From assembly GCF_014237875.1 (NCBI RefSeq), contig NZ_JACJVJ010000002.1, positions 186,001 to 250,000 of the forward strand: 64,000 nucleotides of DNA, written 5' to 3'. This document shows, piece after piece, positions 53,740 through 62,114 of this stretch; the first letter of the stretch is position 1; every line of letters begins with the position of its first letter. This stretch comes from Parasphingopyxis marina. GTDB lineage: Bacteria; Pseudomonadota; Alphaproteobacteria; Sphingomonadales; Sphingomonadaceae. The translations under genes were made by a program, and so were the position numbers. The notes under the pieces were generated by a model. That model was given only the letters and a program-made list of their open reading frames with translations, did not search any database and had not been told where the DNA came from.

Positions 53740-54987
53740 TTATATGGTTATTTTTCGTTCATTTACGACGATTTCGGCGGCATTGGGGTGGCTGAGGAAG
53801 TGGATGGGGCTCGCGCTTAAACCATAAGCGCCCGAGGCGAACACCGCGACGAGATCGCCGATATCGGCCCTAGGCACGGCGATATCCACCGCAAGCCGGT
53901 CCAGCGGCGTGCAGAGCGGGCCGACGATCGTCGCGCTTTCTGCAGGCTCCGCGCCCATTTTCAAGGCGATGGCGACCGGGTAATTGCGCTTCATCACCAT
54001 CCCGAAATTGCCCGACGCGGCGAGATGATGGTGCATACCCCCGTCGGTGACGATGAAAAGCTCACCCTTGCTGACCTTGCGGTCCAGGATGCGCGCGACA
54101 TAGACGCCCGCCTCGCCAATCAGCCAGCGGCCGAGTTCGATCATGAATTGCGTGTCGGCAAGGATATCCTCGCGGCCCGCCAGTGCAGCACCGAGCCTTT
54201 CGCCGACCTGCTCGACATCGAGCGGCGTGTCGTTCGCGGTATAGGGAATTCCGAACCCGCCGCCGAGATTGACGGTTTTCGGAGCCTCTCCGATGGTTTC
54301 GGCCAGATCGGCGGCCAGCGCGATGCTCGCTTCCTGGCTCTGCGCGATCGCCTCGGCATCCAGCGACTGGGAGCCCGAATAGATATGGAAACCGCGCCAG
54401 TCCGCGCCGGCATCGAGCAGGCGCCAGACAAGCGCCGGAACGCGCTCCTGATCGACCCCGAACGGCTTGGCGCCGCCGCCCATGCTCATGCCCGAGCCCT
54501 TGAGCTCGAAATCCGGATTGACGCGCACCGCCAGTTTCGGCGTAATTGCGAGCTTTCCGGCGATGGCGAGCGCGCGTTCAGCCTCGGTTTCGGACTCCAG
54601 ATTCACGGTCGCACCCAGCGAAATGGCGAGTTCCAGCTCGCCGTCGCGCTTGCCGGGTCCCGCAAAGCTCACATGGGCCATATCGGCCCCGCAATCGCGA
54701 ACCACCGCCAGCTCCCCGCCCGAGGCCATATCAAGCCCGTCTGTCAGCTCCATAAAATGTTGTATTACAGCAGGATATGGATTGGCTTTAACAGCATAAT
54801 GCAAATGGAGTCCGTCCGGCATCGCGGTGCGGAAACGCGCGACCTGGGCGCTCGCCAAGGCCAAGTCATAGACGTAAAAGGGCGTTTGCCCGGCCTTTTC
54901 GGCCAGTTCCGACACCGAAACCCCGCCGATCGCCAATTCGCCCTGCTGGCCGGCAAAGGCCGGCGGTATCGGTCCGATCGGTTTCAT
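53740..54987 (-). CDS. Exosortase A system-associated PLP-dependent decarboxylase (DAP/ornithine decarboxylase fold)
   Basis: HLHYAVKANPYPAVIQHF (PLP Lys), MASGGELAVVRDCG, GFHIYSGSQSLD, VNLGGGFGIPY, IELGRWLIGEAGVYVARI. Confidence 0.9.
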   Translation of the reverse strand: MKPIGPIPPAFAGQQGELAIGGVSVSELAEKAGQTPFYVYDLALASAQVARFRTAMPDGLHLHYAVKANPYPAVIQHFMELTDGLDMASGGELAVVRDCGADMAHVSFAGPGKRDGELELAISLGATVNLESETEAERALAIAGKLAITPKLAVRVNPDFELKGSGMSMGGGAKPFGVDQERVPALVWRLLDAGADWRGFHIYSGSQSLDAEAIAQSQEASIALAADLAETIGEAPKTVNLGGGFGIPYTANDTPLDVEQVGERLGAALAGREDILADTQFMIELGRWLIGEAGVYVARILDRKVSKGELFIVTDGGMHHHLAASGNFGMVMKRNYPVAIALKMGAEPAESATIVGPLCTPLDRLAVDIAVPRADIGDLVAVFASGAYGLSASPIHFLSHPNAAEIVVNERKITI

Positions 54988-56504
54988 CCACCCACTGTCC
55001 CAAATTGTTCTTCTATAGCCGTGCGATCGAGCTTTCCGTTAGGATTACGCGGCAGCTCCTTCTGCCAGACGATCATGCTCGGCTGCATGAAATTAGGCAG
55101 CTCGGCCTTGAGAAATCGTTTCAGCGCCTCATCCTCCTCGGCGCCGGACGGCCGGACGACCAGATGAATGGCCTGTCCGAGCCGTTCGTCGGGCACGCCG
55201 AAAGCGCAAGCTTCCGCCACTTTTCCGCTGGCGATCGCGGCATCCTCGATCTCGCTCGGGCTGATCCGGTTACCGGCTGTCTTGATCATCGCATCGTCGC
55301 GGCCGACGAAGCGGAGAAAACCCTCGGCATCCCGTACCACCGTATCGCCGGACCAGACGGCCATGCCGCCATATTCGGAGAAGGCGGGCGCAGGCTTGAA
55401 GCGTCGCGCGGTGCGTTCGGGATCCTGCCAATAGCCCTGGGCGACCAGCGGCCCGGCATGAACGAGCTCGCCGGGCTCCTCGGGTGCCGCCTCGGCCCCC
55501 TCCCCGGTCACGACCATGATCTCGGCCAGGGGAATCGCCTTGCCGATGCTCTCCGGCATCATGTCGAGCAGGGCGGGGTCCAGCGTCGTAGAGCGAAAGG
55601 CCTCGGTAAGCCCGTACATCGAATGGAGCGCCGCGTTCGGGAAAGTTTCGCGCAATTTTCGCACCAGCGGCACCGGCATCTTGCCCCCGCTATTGGTGAG
55701 GATGCGGAGCTTCGCGGCTATGTCCGGTTCCCATTCAAGCTCGGCCAGTTGTACCCAAAGTGGCGGAACTCCGGCCAAAACGGTGGCGTCATGACGCCCG
55801 ATGGCCTTCATCACGTCGCGCGGAACCAGGTAATCGAAGGGAACGACCGAGGCGCCGGCATACCAGCTCGAAAAAAGCTGGTTCTGCCCATAATCGAAAC
55901 TCAGCGGCAGGACGCACAGCGTGCGGTCCTGGCTCGCAATATCCAGATAGCGCGCCACGCTGACCGCGCCGAGCCAGAGATTGGCATGGCTGAGCATCAC
56001 GCCCTTGGGCCGCCCGGTAGACCCGGAAGTGTAGAGAATCGCCGCAAGATTCTGGGGATCCTGCGCCGATGGCGGCATGACGTCACCGGCCAGCCGGGCC
56101 TCCTTCTCGTCGATCGCCGCGCATCCTACAGGCAGATCGCCGGCTTCGAGGGAACCGAGCCGCGATTGTCCCGCGATCAGCATTTTTGCGCCGCTATCGG
56201 CCAGGATATGCGCGACCTGTGCATGTTTCAGCAGCGGATTGACCGGTACATGGACGAGCCCTGCCCGCGCCGCCGCCAGCGGCATCAGGCAGGCGAGCCG
56301 CGTCTTGGCGAGCCAGCTCGCGACCCGGTCGCCCTCGCCGAGCCCCTGGTCCGCCAGCCAGGCCGCCAGCGCGCCGACCGCCGCTTCCAGCCCGGCGAAA
56401 TCGAGCATGCCCGCCTTGTCCGCCAGCGCCGGATTTCCGGGCTCGCCGCGTGACGTCAAATGGTCGATCGGGCTGGGTTGAGGATTTATTAGCTCTTTCG
56501 TCAT
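54984..56504 (-). CDS. Exosortase A system-associated AMP-forming acyl-CoA/ACP ligase
   Basis: LAAILYTSGSTGRPKGVMLSHANLW, SMYGLTEAFRSTTLDP, ELPRNPNGKLDRTAIEEQF. Confidence 0.92.
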   Translation of the reverse strand: MTKELINPQPSPIDHLTSRGEPGNPALADKAGMLDFAGLEAAVGALAAWLADQGLGEGDRVASWLAKTRLACLMPLAAARAGLVHVPVNPLLKHAQVAHILADSGAKMLIAGQSRLGSLEAGDLPVGCAAIDEKEARLAGDVMPPSAQDPQNLAAILYTSGSTGRPKGVMLSHANLWLGAVSVARYLDIASQDRTLCVLPLSFDYGQNQLFSSWYAGASVVPFDYLVPRDVMKAIGRHDATVLAGVPPLWVQLAELEWEPDIAAKLRILTNSGGKMPVPLVRKLRETFPNAALHSMYGLTEAFRSTTLDPALLDMMPESIGKAIPLAEIMVVTGEGAEAAPEEPGELVHAGPLVAQGYWQDPERTARRFKPAPAFSEYGGMAVWSGDTVVRDAEGFLRFVGRDDAMIKTAGNRISPSEIEDAAIASGKVAEACAFGVPDERLGQAIHLVVRPSGAEEDEALKRFLKAELPNFMQPSMIVWQKELPRNPNGKLDRTAIEEQFGTVGG

Positions 56505-56514
56505 CGCTTCCGTC

Positions 56515-56573
56515 TAGGAGGTGGCCGCATGCGCTCTATCAGCACAGGCCCCGGGATGCGACATGTCCGTTGA
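56515..56573 (+). promoter_or_regulatory. Candidate leader ORF with strong Shine-Dalgarno in the divergent XrtA promoter
   Basis: AGGAGGT (56515-56521), 7 nt, ATG at 56529, encoding MRSISTGPGMRHVR-stop (TGA 56571-56573). It spans the ATG of the next gene at 56563. Confidence 0.4.
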
Positions 56574-57564
56574 GGTAAAGATATTCGATCAGCTCGCCGA
56601 TGTGGCGGAGGATGCCGGCGATGCGCTGTCGCGCGGGCAGCAGCCCATCCTTTACGACCGGATGCGCTGGTTCGAGATGACGCAAAAACATTGCGGCAAC
56701 GGGCGGACACCCCTGGTGGTCCGGGCCATGCAGGGAGACAGCGCCGCCTGGATGTTCCTGTGCCGCACCGGCAAGCGCTCGGCCGAGGCGCTGACCAGCT
56801 GGTACACTCTGGCTTTCGATATCGTCCGGCGGGGCGAAGATCGCGGCCTGATCGAGGCGATCGCGGGGGATTTGGGGGATCTGGCGCGAATCAGCCTGGC
56901 GCCGATGGCGTCACCAGCGCGGATCGTCGAAGGCTTCACGGCGGCAGGGTGGAAGGCCTTTGTCGAAGGATCGACGCAGAACTGGCAGCTGCGCGTCCCG
57001 GACAGCTTCGATGCCTATTGGGCTGCGCGCCCCGGCAAGCTGCGCAGCACGGTCAAGCGCAAGGCGAAAAAGGCCAATCTCGAAATCCGCATCCATCGCG
57101 CTTTCGACGAAGACGCCTGGGCGGATTATCAGGCCATCTATGCGGAAAGCTGGAAACCCGAAGAAGGCTCCTGGGATTTCATGCGCGACTTCGTGACGGA
57201 AGAAGGCGAAGCGGGCAGCCTGCGGCTCGGCATCGCCTATCAGGAAGGCCGCCCGGTCGCCGCGCAGCTCTGGCACGTCGAAAACGGCCATGCGACAATC
57301 CACAAGCTCGCCTATGCCGAAAGCGCGAAATCCCATTCGCCGGGCTCGATTCTCGGGGAAGCGATGTTCCGGCACGTGATCGAGGAGGACCGGCCTGCCA
57401 CCATCGACTATGGAACGGGCAATGAGCCGTACAAGGCGGACTGGATGGATGCGCCGCGCCCGCTCTACCGGATCGAACTGTTCAATCCCCGGCAACCCGC
57501 CGCCTGGGCGCCGCTGCTCAAACGCAAATTATCCGCCCTTGTCCGCCGCTCCGCAACCGACTAG
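56563..57564 (+). CDS. GNAT/CelD-like N-acyltransferase, XrtA-locus-associated
   Basis: LRSTVKRKAKKANLEIRIH...GRPVAAQLWHVENGHATIHKLAYAESAKSHSPGSILGEAMFRHVIEED...IDYGTGNEPYKADWMD. Confidence 0.82.
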   Translation: MSVEVKIFDQLADVAEDAGDALSRGQQPILYDRMRWFEMTQKHCGNGRTPLVVRAMQGDSAAWMFLCRTGKRSAEALTSWYTLAFDIVRRGEDRGLIEAIAGDLGDLARISLAPMASPARIVEGFTAAGWKAFVEGSTQNWQLRVPDSFDAYWAARPGKLRSTVKRKAKKANLEIRIHRAFDEDAWADYQAIYAESWKPEEGSWDFMRDFVTEEGEAGSLRLGIAYQEGRPVAAQLWHVENGHATIHKLAYAESAKSHSPGSILGEAMFRHVIEEDRPATIDYGTGNEPYKADWMDAPRPLYRIELFNPRQPAAWAPLLKRKLSALVRRSATD

Positions 57565-57599
57565 GCGGGCCCGGACGTTTGCGTAGCAGGGGAAATTGC

Positions 57600-57872
57600 A
57601 TGGCATCCGAAGGCGCTATCGAGGTCGAAGAGACGTTGCGCGCGGTGCTGGTCGACGTTCTGGGGCTTGATGCCGGGGACGTGGCCGAGTTCGACGAAAA
57701 TACCGAATTGTTCGGCGCGATTCCCGAACTTGATTCAATGGCGGTCGCCGGCCTGCTCACCGAAATCGAGGACCGGCTCGGCATCTGGATCGAGGATGAC
57801 GAGTTCGAAGCGGAGATGCTCGAAAGCTTCGGCAATTTGCTGGCCTTCGCGCGGGAAAAGGCGCTCCACTAA
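57600..57872 (+). CDS. Acyl carrier protein, XrtA-locus-associated
   Basis: 90 aa; phosphopantetheine site in ELDSMAVAGLLTEIEDRLGIWIEDDEFEAEML. Confidence 0.92.
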   Translation: MASEGAIEVEETLRAVLVDVLGLDAGDVAEFDENTELFGAIPELDSMAVAGLLTEIEDRLGIWIEDDEFEAEMLESFGNLLAFAREKALH

Positions 57873-58564
57873 TGCCCCCCGCCCCGCGTTTCAGGCGCTA
57901 TGACTGGGGCAAGGGCCAGGACTGGCTGACAAGCCTCGGACCCGAAGACGGGCGATCGATCCTGATCGTGCCGCCCCTCTTCGAGGAACTGAACCGCACC
58001 CGCAAACTGCTTTCGGACCTGATGCGCGCGCTCGCCGGGCGCGGGATCGGAGCGCATCTGCCTGAGCTGCCGGGAACCGGGGAGAGCGAGACCATTCTTG
58101 CGGACGCGAATTGGGACGACTGGAAAGCGGCTGTCGCTGCCGCCTCGAACGTGTGCGATGCCGGGGCGGTGGTCGCGGTGCGCGGCGGCTGCCTCCTCGA
58201 TACGGCGCATCAGGGCGAAAAGACGCTGCGCTTTGCGCCGGTGGAGGGAAAGCGGCTGATCCGCGATCTCGTCCGCTCCCGCAGCGTGACCGACAAGGCG
58301 TTCGACGCCGAGGCTCAAAAAGCCGTTTTCGTCACTGGCCCGACCATGCTGGGCGGATACCCGATCGGCGCCGAACTCGCCTGCGCCGTCCGCGATGCCG
58401 AACCCCGATCAGGGTCTTCCGTTACGGTCGTGAGGCTGGAGGGCGACCGGGGCGAAGCCGATAGCCATATCGCGGGCGCTCCGCTCTGGCGGCGCGCGGA
58501 ACCGACCGGCGATCCGGCCCTGTCCGGCGCGCTCGCCGACAATATCGCGGCGTGGCTCAGCTGA
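57872..58564 (+). CDS. Exosortase A system-associated hydrolase 2 (alpha/beta fold)
   Basis: LIVPPLFEELNRTRKLLSDLMRALAGRGIGAHLPELPGTGES; elbow region VVAVRGGCLLDTA has no GxSxG. Confidence 0.82.
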   Translation: MPPAPRFRRYDWGKGQDWLTSLGPEDGRSILIVPPLFEELNRTRKLLSDLMRALAGRGIGAHLPELPGTGESETILADANWDDWKAAVAAASNVCDAGAVVAVRGGCLLDTAHQGEKTLRFAPVEGKRLIRDLVRSRSVTDKAFDAEAQKAVFVTGPTMLGGYPIGAELACAVRDAEPRSGSSVTVVRLEGDRGEADSHIAGAPLWRRAEPTGDPALSGALADNIAAWLS

Positions 58565-59376
58565 TGCGCGCGCTCCTTTCCTTCGACTGTGCCGGCGAAT
58601 GCCTCGCCGCCTCGCTCGACGGGGCCGATGGCAAAAGCGGCGTCGTGATCGTCACGGGCGGCGGCCAGACGCGCTTCGGCGCGCATCGGGGCTTTGCGCT
58701 ACTCGCCTCGGCTTTGTCGGCAGCCGGTTATCCGGTGTTGCGCTATGACCGGCGCGGCGTCGGCGACAGTTCGGGAGACGATCCCGGTTTCGAAGTCAGC
58801 GCGCCCGATCTTGCGGCCGCGGTCGCGGCATTCCGCGAACGCGCGCCGGGCCTGGAACGGGTTATCGGCTTCGGGCTGTGCGACGGCGCGACGACGCTGT
58901 GCCTCCACCATGCCGCGTGCGGGGTGGACGCGATGATCCTTGCCAATCCCTGGGTCGTCGAGGCCGCATCGGGCGAACCGCCGCCCGCCGCAATCAGCCG
59001 CCATTATCGCGACCAGCTGTCGAGCTTCGACGGCTGGAAGCGGCTGCTGACCGGCGGAATCGACTATCGCAAGGCGGTGCGGGGCGTGTTCAAGTTGCTG
59101 AAACCGCAAAAAAACGAAGGCAGCCTGGCCGAGCGCACGGCCAATGCACTGTCGGCTTCATCGGCTCCGGCGCATGTCGTGCTGGCGAGCGGGGATGCGA
59201 CCGCGATCGGCTTCGAGCATGAATGGCGCAAGGGCGCGCTCTCGGCATTAGCCGGCGAGGCGCGGTTCACCCTCGATACGATCGAAAGCGACGCGCACAG
59301 TTTTGCCCGGGAGGGCGATTTCGAGAAGCTGGCCGAAAACTGCCTGGCCGCGATCCGGCGGTTCGAAAACTCCTAG
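58564..59376 (+). CDS. Exosortase A system-associated hydrolase 1 (alpha/beta fold)
   Basis: VIVTGGGQTRFGAHRGFALLASALSAAGYPVLRYDRRGVGDSSGDDPGFE; nucleophile elbow GFGLCDGATTL (Cys); late His in ESDAHSF. Confidence 0.85.
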   Translation: MRALLSFDCAGECLAASLDGADGKSGVVIVTGGGQTRFGAHRGFALLASALSAAGYPVLRYDRRGVGDSSGDDPGFEVSAPDLAAAVAAFRERAPGLERVIGFGLCDGATTLCLHHAACGVDAMILANPWVVEAASGEPPPAAISRHYRDQLSSFDGWKRLLTGGIDYRKAVRGVFKLLKPQKNEGSLAERTANALSASSAPAHVVLASGDATAIGFEHEWRKGALSALAGEARFTLDTIESDAHSFAREGDFEKLAENCLAAIRRFENS

Positions 59377-60326
59377 CCTTGCTCGAACTCGTTCTCGCCG
59401 ATGAATTTTTCGGCGTCGAGCGCGGCCATGCAGCCGGTGCCCGCAGCGGTGATCGCCTGACGGTAGATCTTGTCCATCACATCGCCGCAAGCGAAAACGC
59501 CGGGAACGCTGGTGCGCGTCGTGCCGGGCTCCACCTTGATGTAATTGTCTCCATCGAGCTCCAGATGCCCCGCGAACAGCTTGGTCGCCGGGTCGTGGCC
59601 GATGGCGATAAAGCCGCCTTCCGCCGCAATCTGAGAAATCTCGCCGGTTTTGGTGTCCTTGAGATCAATCGCGACCAGCCCAAGCGGATCGCCTTCGCCC
59701 ACAAATTTATCCACAGTCTTATCCCAGAGCACGGTGATCTTGGGATTGGCGAAGAGGCGCTCCTGCAGGATTTTCTCGGCGCGCAGCTCGTCGCGGCGAT
59801 GGATCAGGGTCACATCGTCGCTGTGATTGGTGAGGTAGAGCGCCTCTTCTACCGCGGTATTCCCGCCGCCGATGACCGCGATCTTCTTGCCGCGAAAGAA
59901 AAAGCCGTCGCAGGTCGCACAGGCTGAAAGCCCCTTGCCGCGCAGCAGGGTTTCGCTTTCCAGGCCGAGCCAACGCGCCTGCGCGCCGGTCGCGATAACC
60001 AGCGTATCGCCGAAATATTCGTCGCCGCCGTCGCCGACCATGCGGAACGGGCGCTGCGAGAGATCGACCTCGACGATCGAATCCCACATCATCTTGGCCC
60101 CGCAATGCTCGGCCTGCTTCTGCATCTGCTCCATCAGCCAGGGGCCCTGAATGACGTCGGCAAAGCCGGGATAATTCTCGACGTCCGTTGTCGTCATCAG
60201 CTGGCCGCCCGGCTCGATGCCCTGGACGACGATCGGCGCCATGCCGGCGCGCGCGCCGTAGATGGCCGCCGAGAGCCCGGCGGGGCCCGATCCGAGGATG
60301 AGCATTTTCGTGCGATGTTCGGCCAT
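59373..60326 (-). CDS. trxB: Thioredoxin-disulfide reductase
   Basis: ILGSGPAGLSAAIYGARAG, SACATCDGFFFRGKKIAVIGGGNTAVEEALYL, GVFACGDVMDKIYRQAITAAGTGCMAALDAEKFI. Confidence 0.97.
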   Translation of the reverse strand: MAEHRTKMLILGSGPAGLSAAIYGARAGMAPIVVQGIEPGGQLMTTTDVENYPGFADVIQGPWLMEQMQKQAEHCGAKMMWDSIVEVDLSQRPFRMVGDGGDEYFGDTLVIATGAQARWLGLESETLLRGKGLSACATCDGFFFRGKKIAVIGGGNTAVEEALYLTNHSDDVTLIHRRDELRAEKILQERLFANPKITVLWDKTVDKFVGEGDPLGLVAIDLKDTKTGEISQIAAEGGFIAIGHDPATKLFAGHLELDGDNYIKVEPGTTRTSVPGVFACGDVMDKIYRQAITAAGTGCMAALDAEKFIGENEFEQG

Positions 60327-60432
60327 TGGGTCCGTCCTGATCAGGTTGTTTCAGGCCAGAGATAGGAGGCCATAAGGCCCCGGCACAAGCCGTTCATCCA
60401 CGGCGATTGCTTGCACAGGGCAAAGGGAAACT

Positions 60433-60509
60433 TGGTAGCGGAGGAGGGACTCGAACCCCCGACACATGGATTATGATTCCACTGCTCTAACCAGCTGAGC
60501 TACTCCGCC
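60433..60509 (-). tRNA. tRNA-Met (CAT), probable elongator
   Basis: Minus strand GGCGGAGTAGCTCAGCTGGTTAGAGCAGTGGAATCATAATCCATGTGTCGGGGGTTCGAGTCCCTCCTCCGCTACCA folds as a cloverleaf: 7-bp acceptor, loop ATCATAA, encoded CCA. Confidence 0.93.
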
Positions 60510-60648
60510 CCAGAAGCAACGGGCGAGCGCCGCAAATTGGGCGTGCGGGGCCTATAGGCAGGGCATAGATCAGGGTCAACCGATTTGGGAAAGGATTGGC
60601 TGGTCGCGCGTTGTTGGCGTATAAATCCCTGCAATCAGGAGGCGCACC

Positions 60649-61062
60649 ATGGAACTCGAAACGCCACTAGACACGATTTGCCGGCTCATCGTCCGGGCCC
60701 GCGAATGGGACGCCCAGGTCCCCGCAGACGAATCCGACGATGTCGAAGACGAACAGACGATGTCGACCGACGATCCCTATGACGTGATGATAGACGAGAA
60801 GAACGATTCGGTCGAAGAGGAAATCTTAGCGCTTCTCGACGATCTCGCCGAAGACCAGCTGGCCGAAGTTCTCGCGCTCGCGTGGATCGGCAGCGGCACC
60901 TATGACGCCAGCGACTGGGAAGAGGCGCTGGAGGAAGCGGGCGACAAGGAAAGCGATCCTGCCGCCGACCAGCTGATGGAGATGCCGATGCTGGCGGCCT
61001 ATCTGGAATCGGGACTCGAAAGCTTCGGCCTGAGTTGCAGCGGCGTCGGCCAGATCGACTGA
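60649..61062 (+). CDS. DUF3775-like acidic protein
   Basis: Highly acidic; ILALLDDLAEDQLAEVLALAWIGSGTYDASDWEEALEEA...LESGLESFGLSC. Confidence 0.75.
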   Translation: MELETPLDTICRLIVRAREWDAQVPADESDDVEDEQTMSTDDPYDVMIDEKNDSVEEEILALLDDLAEDQLAEVLALAWIGSGTYDASDWEEALEEAGDKESDPAADQLMEMPMLAAYLESGLESFGLSCSGVGQID

Positions 61063-61569
61063 TCAGCCGCTGAACATATGGCGCGACAGCGGCTCCCAGG
61101 GCCCGCCGCGATAATACCAGCTGGCAAGGCCCGCGATAGCGAGCGGACGCGGCTTAAAGTCCCGGGAGAGCGTGGCGAACAGCGCCTTCGCATCTTCGGA
61201 ATCGGCCTTGTTCTGGATAGTCACATGCGGCTGCCATCCGCGCCGGTCCTGCGGCACGAGCAGGGTTTCGAAGGCGTCGGCAATCCCTTCGCGAATTTCC
61301 TCCAACCCGTCACTCACGACCCGGAACGCGACCCCCTGCCCTAGCAGCATCGGCTTCGATATCCGCGCGGCAGGCGGCGGAAGGCCCCGCGTTTCCGCCG
61401 ATAACCGGCGCTTGAGCTCGTCGGCCACGGTGGGCGGTAGATGGTGGAACAGGGTCAGATGCGCGGGAACGAGATTGCGCGCGGCCGGAAAATGCCGTTT
61501 GCGCAGGCCGTCGAGCCAGGCGAAATCCTTAGGGCCGAACAGGGCGGTCACGACAATCGGCGCGTTCAT
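61063..61569 (-). CDS. 2'-5' RNA ligase/2H phosphoesterase family protein
   Basis: Two H-x-T/S-like motifs: PAHLTLFHHLPP and WQPHVTIQNKA. Confidence 0.82.
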   Translation of the reverse strand: MNAPIVVTALFGPKDFAWLDGLRKRHFPAARNLVPAHLTLFHHLPPTVADELKRRLSAETRGLPPPAARISKPMLLGQGVAFRVVSDGLEEIREGIADAFETLLVPQDRRGWQPHVTIQNKADSEDAKALFATLSRDFKPRPLAIAGLASWYYRGGPWEPLSRHMFSG

Positions 61570-62102
61570 CGCAGATCCCCCGGCCGGTCGATATCGCGAA
61601 TAGCCCCCTTCCCCGCCTCGATCCGCACGGCTTGGCCGCTCTCAAAGGGACGTTTCCCCCGCTCAAGGCGCGCACGCACCGCCCGGGGATTGCGGATCAG
61701 TATCGGATGGCCGGGCACGCAGCGATGGACGGCACGCACGAAATTCCCTTTCTTCCCGGCCAATCGCCGGCCGATGCCTTGCGGGCAATCGGGCATATCT
61801 CCGAGAAAGACGAAAACCTCGTTTTCGTGGGCCCGCAACGCCTGCAGTCCGCGCTTGAGGTTCGCGTGGCGGTGCCGGGCCAAGCTGGTAACGACCGACA
61901 GGCGCGGTCCGCCCAAAGCCCGCACGGCCCGGGCGACCCGCACATCGCCGCCCGCCACGATGATGACCCGGCCCGCAGGCGCGGCGAGCGCAGCGGCGAC
62001 CGCGTGCTCGACAAGCCTTTTGCCCCGATAGCGCGCGAGCAGCTTGTTTGCCTGGCCGAACCGCCGGGAGCGTCCGGCAGCGAGGACGATGGCGGCGCGC
62101 AT
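61566..62102 (-). CDS. MobA/MocA-like nucleotidyltransferase
   Basis: MRAAIVLAAGRSRRFGQANKLLARYRGKRLVEHAVAAAL, VFLGDMPDCPQGI. Confidence 0.88.
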   Translation of the reverse strand: MRAAIVLAAGRSRRFGQANKLLARYRGKRLVEHAVAAALAAPAGRVIIVAGGDVRVARAVRALGGPRLSVVTSLARHRHANLKRGLQALRAHENEVFVFLGDMPDCPQGIGRRLAGKKGNFVRAVHRCVPGHPILIRNPRAVRARLERGKRPFESGQAVRIEAGKGAIRDIDRPGDLR

Positions 62103-62114
62103 CCCGCCGCGCCG

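Noticed and set aside
55005-56453. 482-aa plus-strand ORF opposite the acyl-CoA ligase
   Set aside because: Antisense to a confident ANL-family enzyme; no domain seen.
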